Origin: Novosphingobium sp. UBA6722
GTDB lineage: Bacteria > Pseudomonadota > Alphaproteobacteria > Sphingomonadales > Sphingomonadaceae
NCBI GenBank assembly: GCA_002454125.1
Contig: DKII01000165.1
Coordinates: forward strand, 947 to 7,293
Direction: 5' to 3'
Length of the DNA stretch: 6,347 bases
Position 1 is the stretch's first letter. Each line of letters opens with the position of its first letter. The position numbers were made by a program, and so were the translations under genes. Shown here piece by piece: positions 5,092-6,347 of this stretch. The notes under the pieces are model-generated. The model did not search any database, was not told the DNA's origin, and saw only the letters and a list, made by a program, of their open reading frames with translations.

Positions 5092-6347
5092 GTGTCCTAT
5101 ACCGATACCATCGCCGCCGCTGACAGCCAGATCAGCCGTTTCAACAACTGGGACGGGATCGACGCTGAATCGGTTGCCCGCATGCAGCTGCAGAACCGCT
5201 TCAAGACCGGGCTGGAGATCGCCAAGTACACCGCGAAGATCATGCGCGCCGATATGGCTGCCTATGATGCCGATCCGGCCAACTACACCCAGTCGCTCGG
5301 CTGCTGGCACGGCTTCATCGGTCAGCAGAAGCTGATCTCGATCAAGAAGCACTTCGGCACCACCAAGGGCCGTTACCTCTACCTTTCGGGCTGGATGATC
5401 GCCGCGCTGCGCAGCGAGTTCGGCCCCCTGCCCGACCAGTCAATGCATGAGAAGACCAGCGTTCCCGCGCTGATCGAGGAACTCTACACCTTCCTGCGCC
5501 AGGCCGATGCCCGCGAGCTGGGCATGATCTTCCACGAGCTGGACGATGCCCGCAAGGCTGGCGACGCGGTCAAGGCCAAGGCCATCCAGGCGCGGATCGA
5601 CAATTACGAGACCCATGTCGTGCCGATCATCGCCGATATCGATGCCGGCTTCGGCAATGCCGAGGCGACCTATCTGCTCGCCAAGAAGATGATCGAAGCC
5701 GGTGCCTGCGCGATCCAGATCGAAAACCAGGTCTCGGACGAAAAGCAGTGCGGCCACCAGGACGGCAAGGTCACTGTGCCGCATGAAGACTTCCTCGCGA
5801 AGATCCGTGCGGTCCGCTACGCCTTCATGGAACTGGGCGTTGAGGACGGCATCATCGTTGCCCGCACCGACTCGCTCGGCGCAGGCCTGACCAAGCAGAT
5901 CGCCTTCACCCGCGAAGCTGGTGACATCGGCGATCAGTACAACAGCTTCCTCGATTGCGAAGAAGTGACCGAAATCGGCCACGGCGATGTCCTGATCAGC
6001 CGCGACGGCAAGCTGGTGAAGCCCAAGCGCCTGCCCAGCAACCTCTACCAGTTCCGCACCGGCACCGGTGAGGACCGCTGCGTGCTGGACTGCATCACCA
6101 GCCTCCAGAACGGTGCGGACCTGCTGTGGATCGAAACCGAAAAGCCGCATATCGGCCAGATCGGCGGCATGGTCAGCCGCATCCGCGAGGTGATCCCCAA
6201 CGCCAAGCTGGTCTACAACAACTCACCCAGCTTCAACTGGACGCTGAACTTCCGGCAACAGGTGTTCGACGCCTGGGAGAAGGAGGGCCGCGACCTTTCC
6301 GCCTATGACCGCTCGAAGCTGATGAGCGTGGACTATGACGGCACCGA
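5092..6347 (+). CDS. aceA: Isocitrate lyase, long form (C-terminus cut by window edge)
   Basis: First enzyme of the glyoxylate bypass: cleaves isocitrate to glyoxylate and succinate in the cytoplasm, allowing growth on acetate and fatty acids. The window holds 418 codons. The protein resembles the roughly 530-residue Pseudomonas aeruginosa-type enzyme, so about 110 residues are probably missing. Seen in order: SLGCWHGF near residue 70, YLSGW near 97, the metal-binding segment DIDAGFGN (182-189), the active-site loop KQCGH with catalytic Cys220 (218-222; most isocitrate lyases have KKCGH), ARTDSLGA after 260, and the substrate-binding NNSPSFNWT near 380. Nothing essential is lost in the visible part. 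It starts at GTG, supported by GGAGG seven bases upstream. It is divergent from a RamB-type regulator and has a RamB-like box upstream, suggesting control by carbon source. Methylisocitrate lyase is a distant relative but is shorter and lacks this sequence style. Confidence 0.96.
   Translation, partial: MSYTDTIAAADSQISRFNNWDGIDAESVARMQLQNRFKTGLEIAKYTAKIMRADMAAYDADPANYTQSLGCWHGFIGQQKLISIKKHFGTTKGRYLYLSGWMIAALRSEFGPLPDQSMHEKTSVPALIEELYTFLRQADARELGMIFHELDDARKAGDAVKAKAIQARIDNYETHVVPIIADIDAGFGNAEATYLLAKKMIEAGACAIQIENQVSDEKQCGHQDGKVTVPHEDFLAKIRAVRYAFMELGVEDGIIVARTDSLGAGLTKQIAFTREAGDIGDQYNSFLDCEEVTEIGHGDVLISRDGKLVKPKRLPSNLYQFRTGTGEDRCVLDCITSLQNGADLLWIETEKPHIGQIGGMVSRIREVIPNAKLVYNNSPSFNWTLNFRQQVFDAWEKEGRDLSAYDRSKLMSVDYDGT

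Noticed and set aside
5440..6150. 236-codon open frame antisense to aceA
   Set aside because: The opposite strand encodes an intact isocitrate lyase with all signature motifs. The antisense product resembles no family I know and has no ribosome binding site I can support.

Overview
The window carries four genes from what looks like a high-GC alphaproteobacterium, probably of the order Sphingomonadales. This placement is inferred from base composition, protein style and the presence of an XrtA-type PEP-CTERM/exosortase locus; no ribosomal marker is present. Three genes run leftward and one runs rightward.

Left part (1-3481, minus strand): two genes of a PEP-CTERM/exosortase (XrtA) exopolysaccharide locus. 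Transcription first meets a membrane sugar transferase of the TIGR03013/EpsB type (3481 to 2096). One base after its stop codon begins the PrsK membrane histidine kinase (2094 to the left edge, lacking only its last few residues). The expected partner, the response regulator PrsR, would lie beyond the left edge. A 75-bp gap in front of the sugar transferase (3482-3556) contains a 17-bp TGT...ACA element with an 11-bp palindrome inside it, a candidate control site for the locus.

Middle (3557-4945, minus strand): an Xre-type regulator of the ScfR/RamB family, with an N-terminal helix-turn-helix, an ImmA/IrrE-like core and a C-terminal DUF2083-type region with a Cys-x2-Cys-x4-Cys cluster. Members of this family control short-chain acyl-CoA and glyoxylate metabolism.

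Right part (5092 to the right edge, plus strand): aceA, a long-form isocitrate lyase with the KQCGH active-site loop, cut by the window edge after 418 residues. It is divergent from the regulator. The 146-bp AT-richer gap between them holds a near match to the RamB operator core (AACTTTGCAA) and a 16/19 direct repeat spaced 64 bp apart. The simplest reading is a local circuit in which the regulator controls aceA, and perhaps itself, in response to acetate or acyl-CoA supply.

No tRNA, rRNA, insertion sequence, CRISPR array or convincing intrinsic terminator was seen. Coding density is very high, and the long opposite-strand open frames are consistent with GC-rich shadow frames. I see no strong case for a wholly undescribed system. 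The most informative parts are the two intergenic regions.
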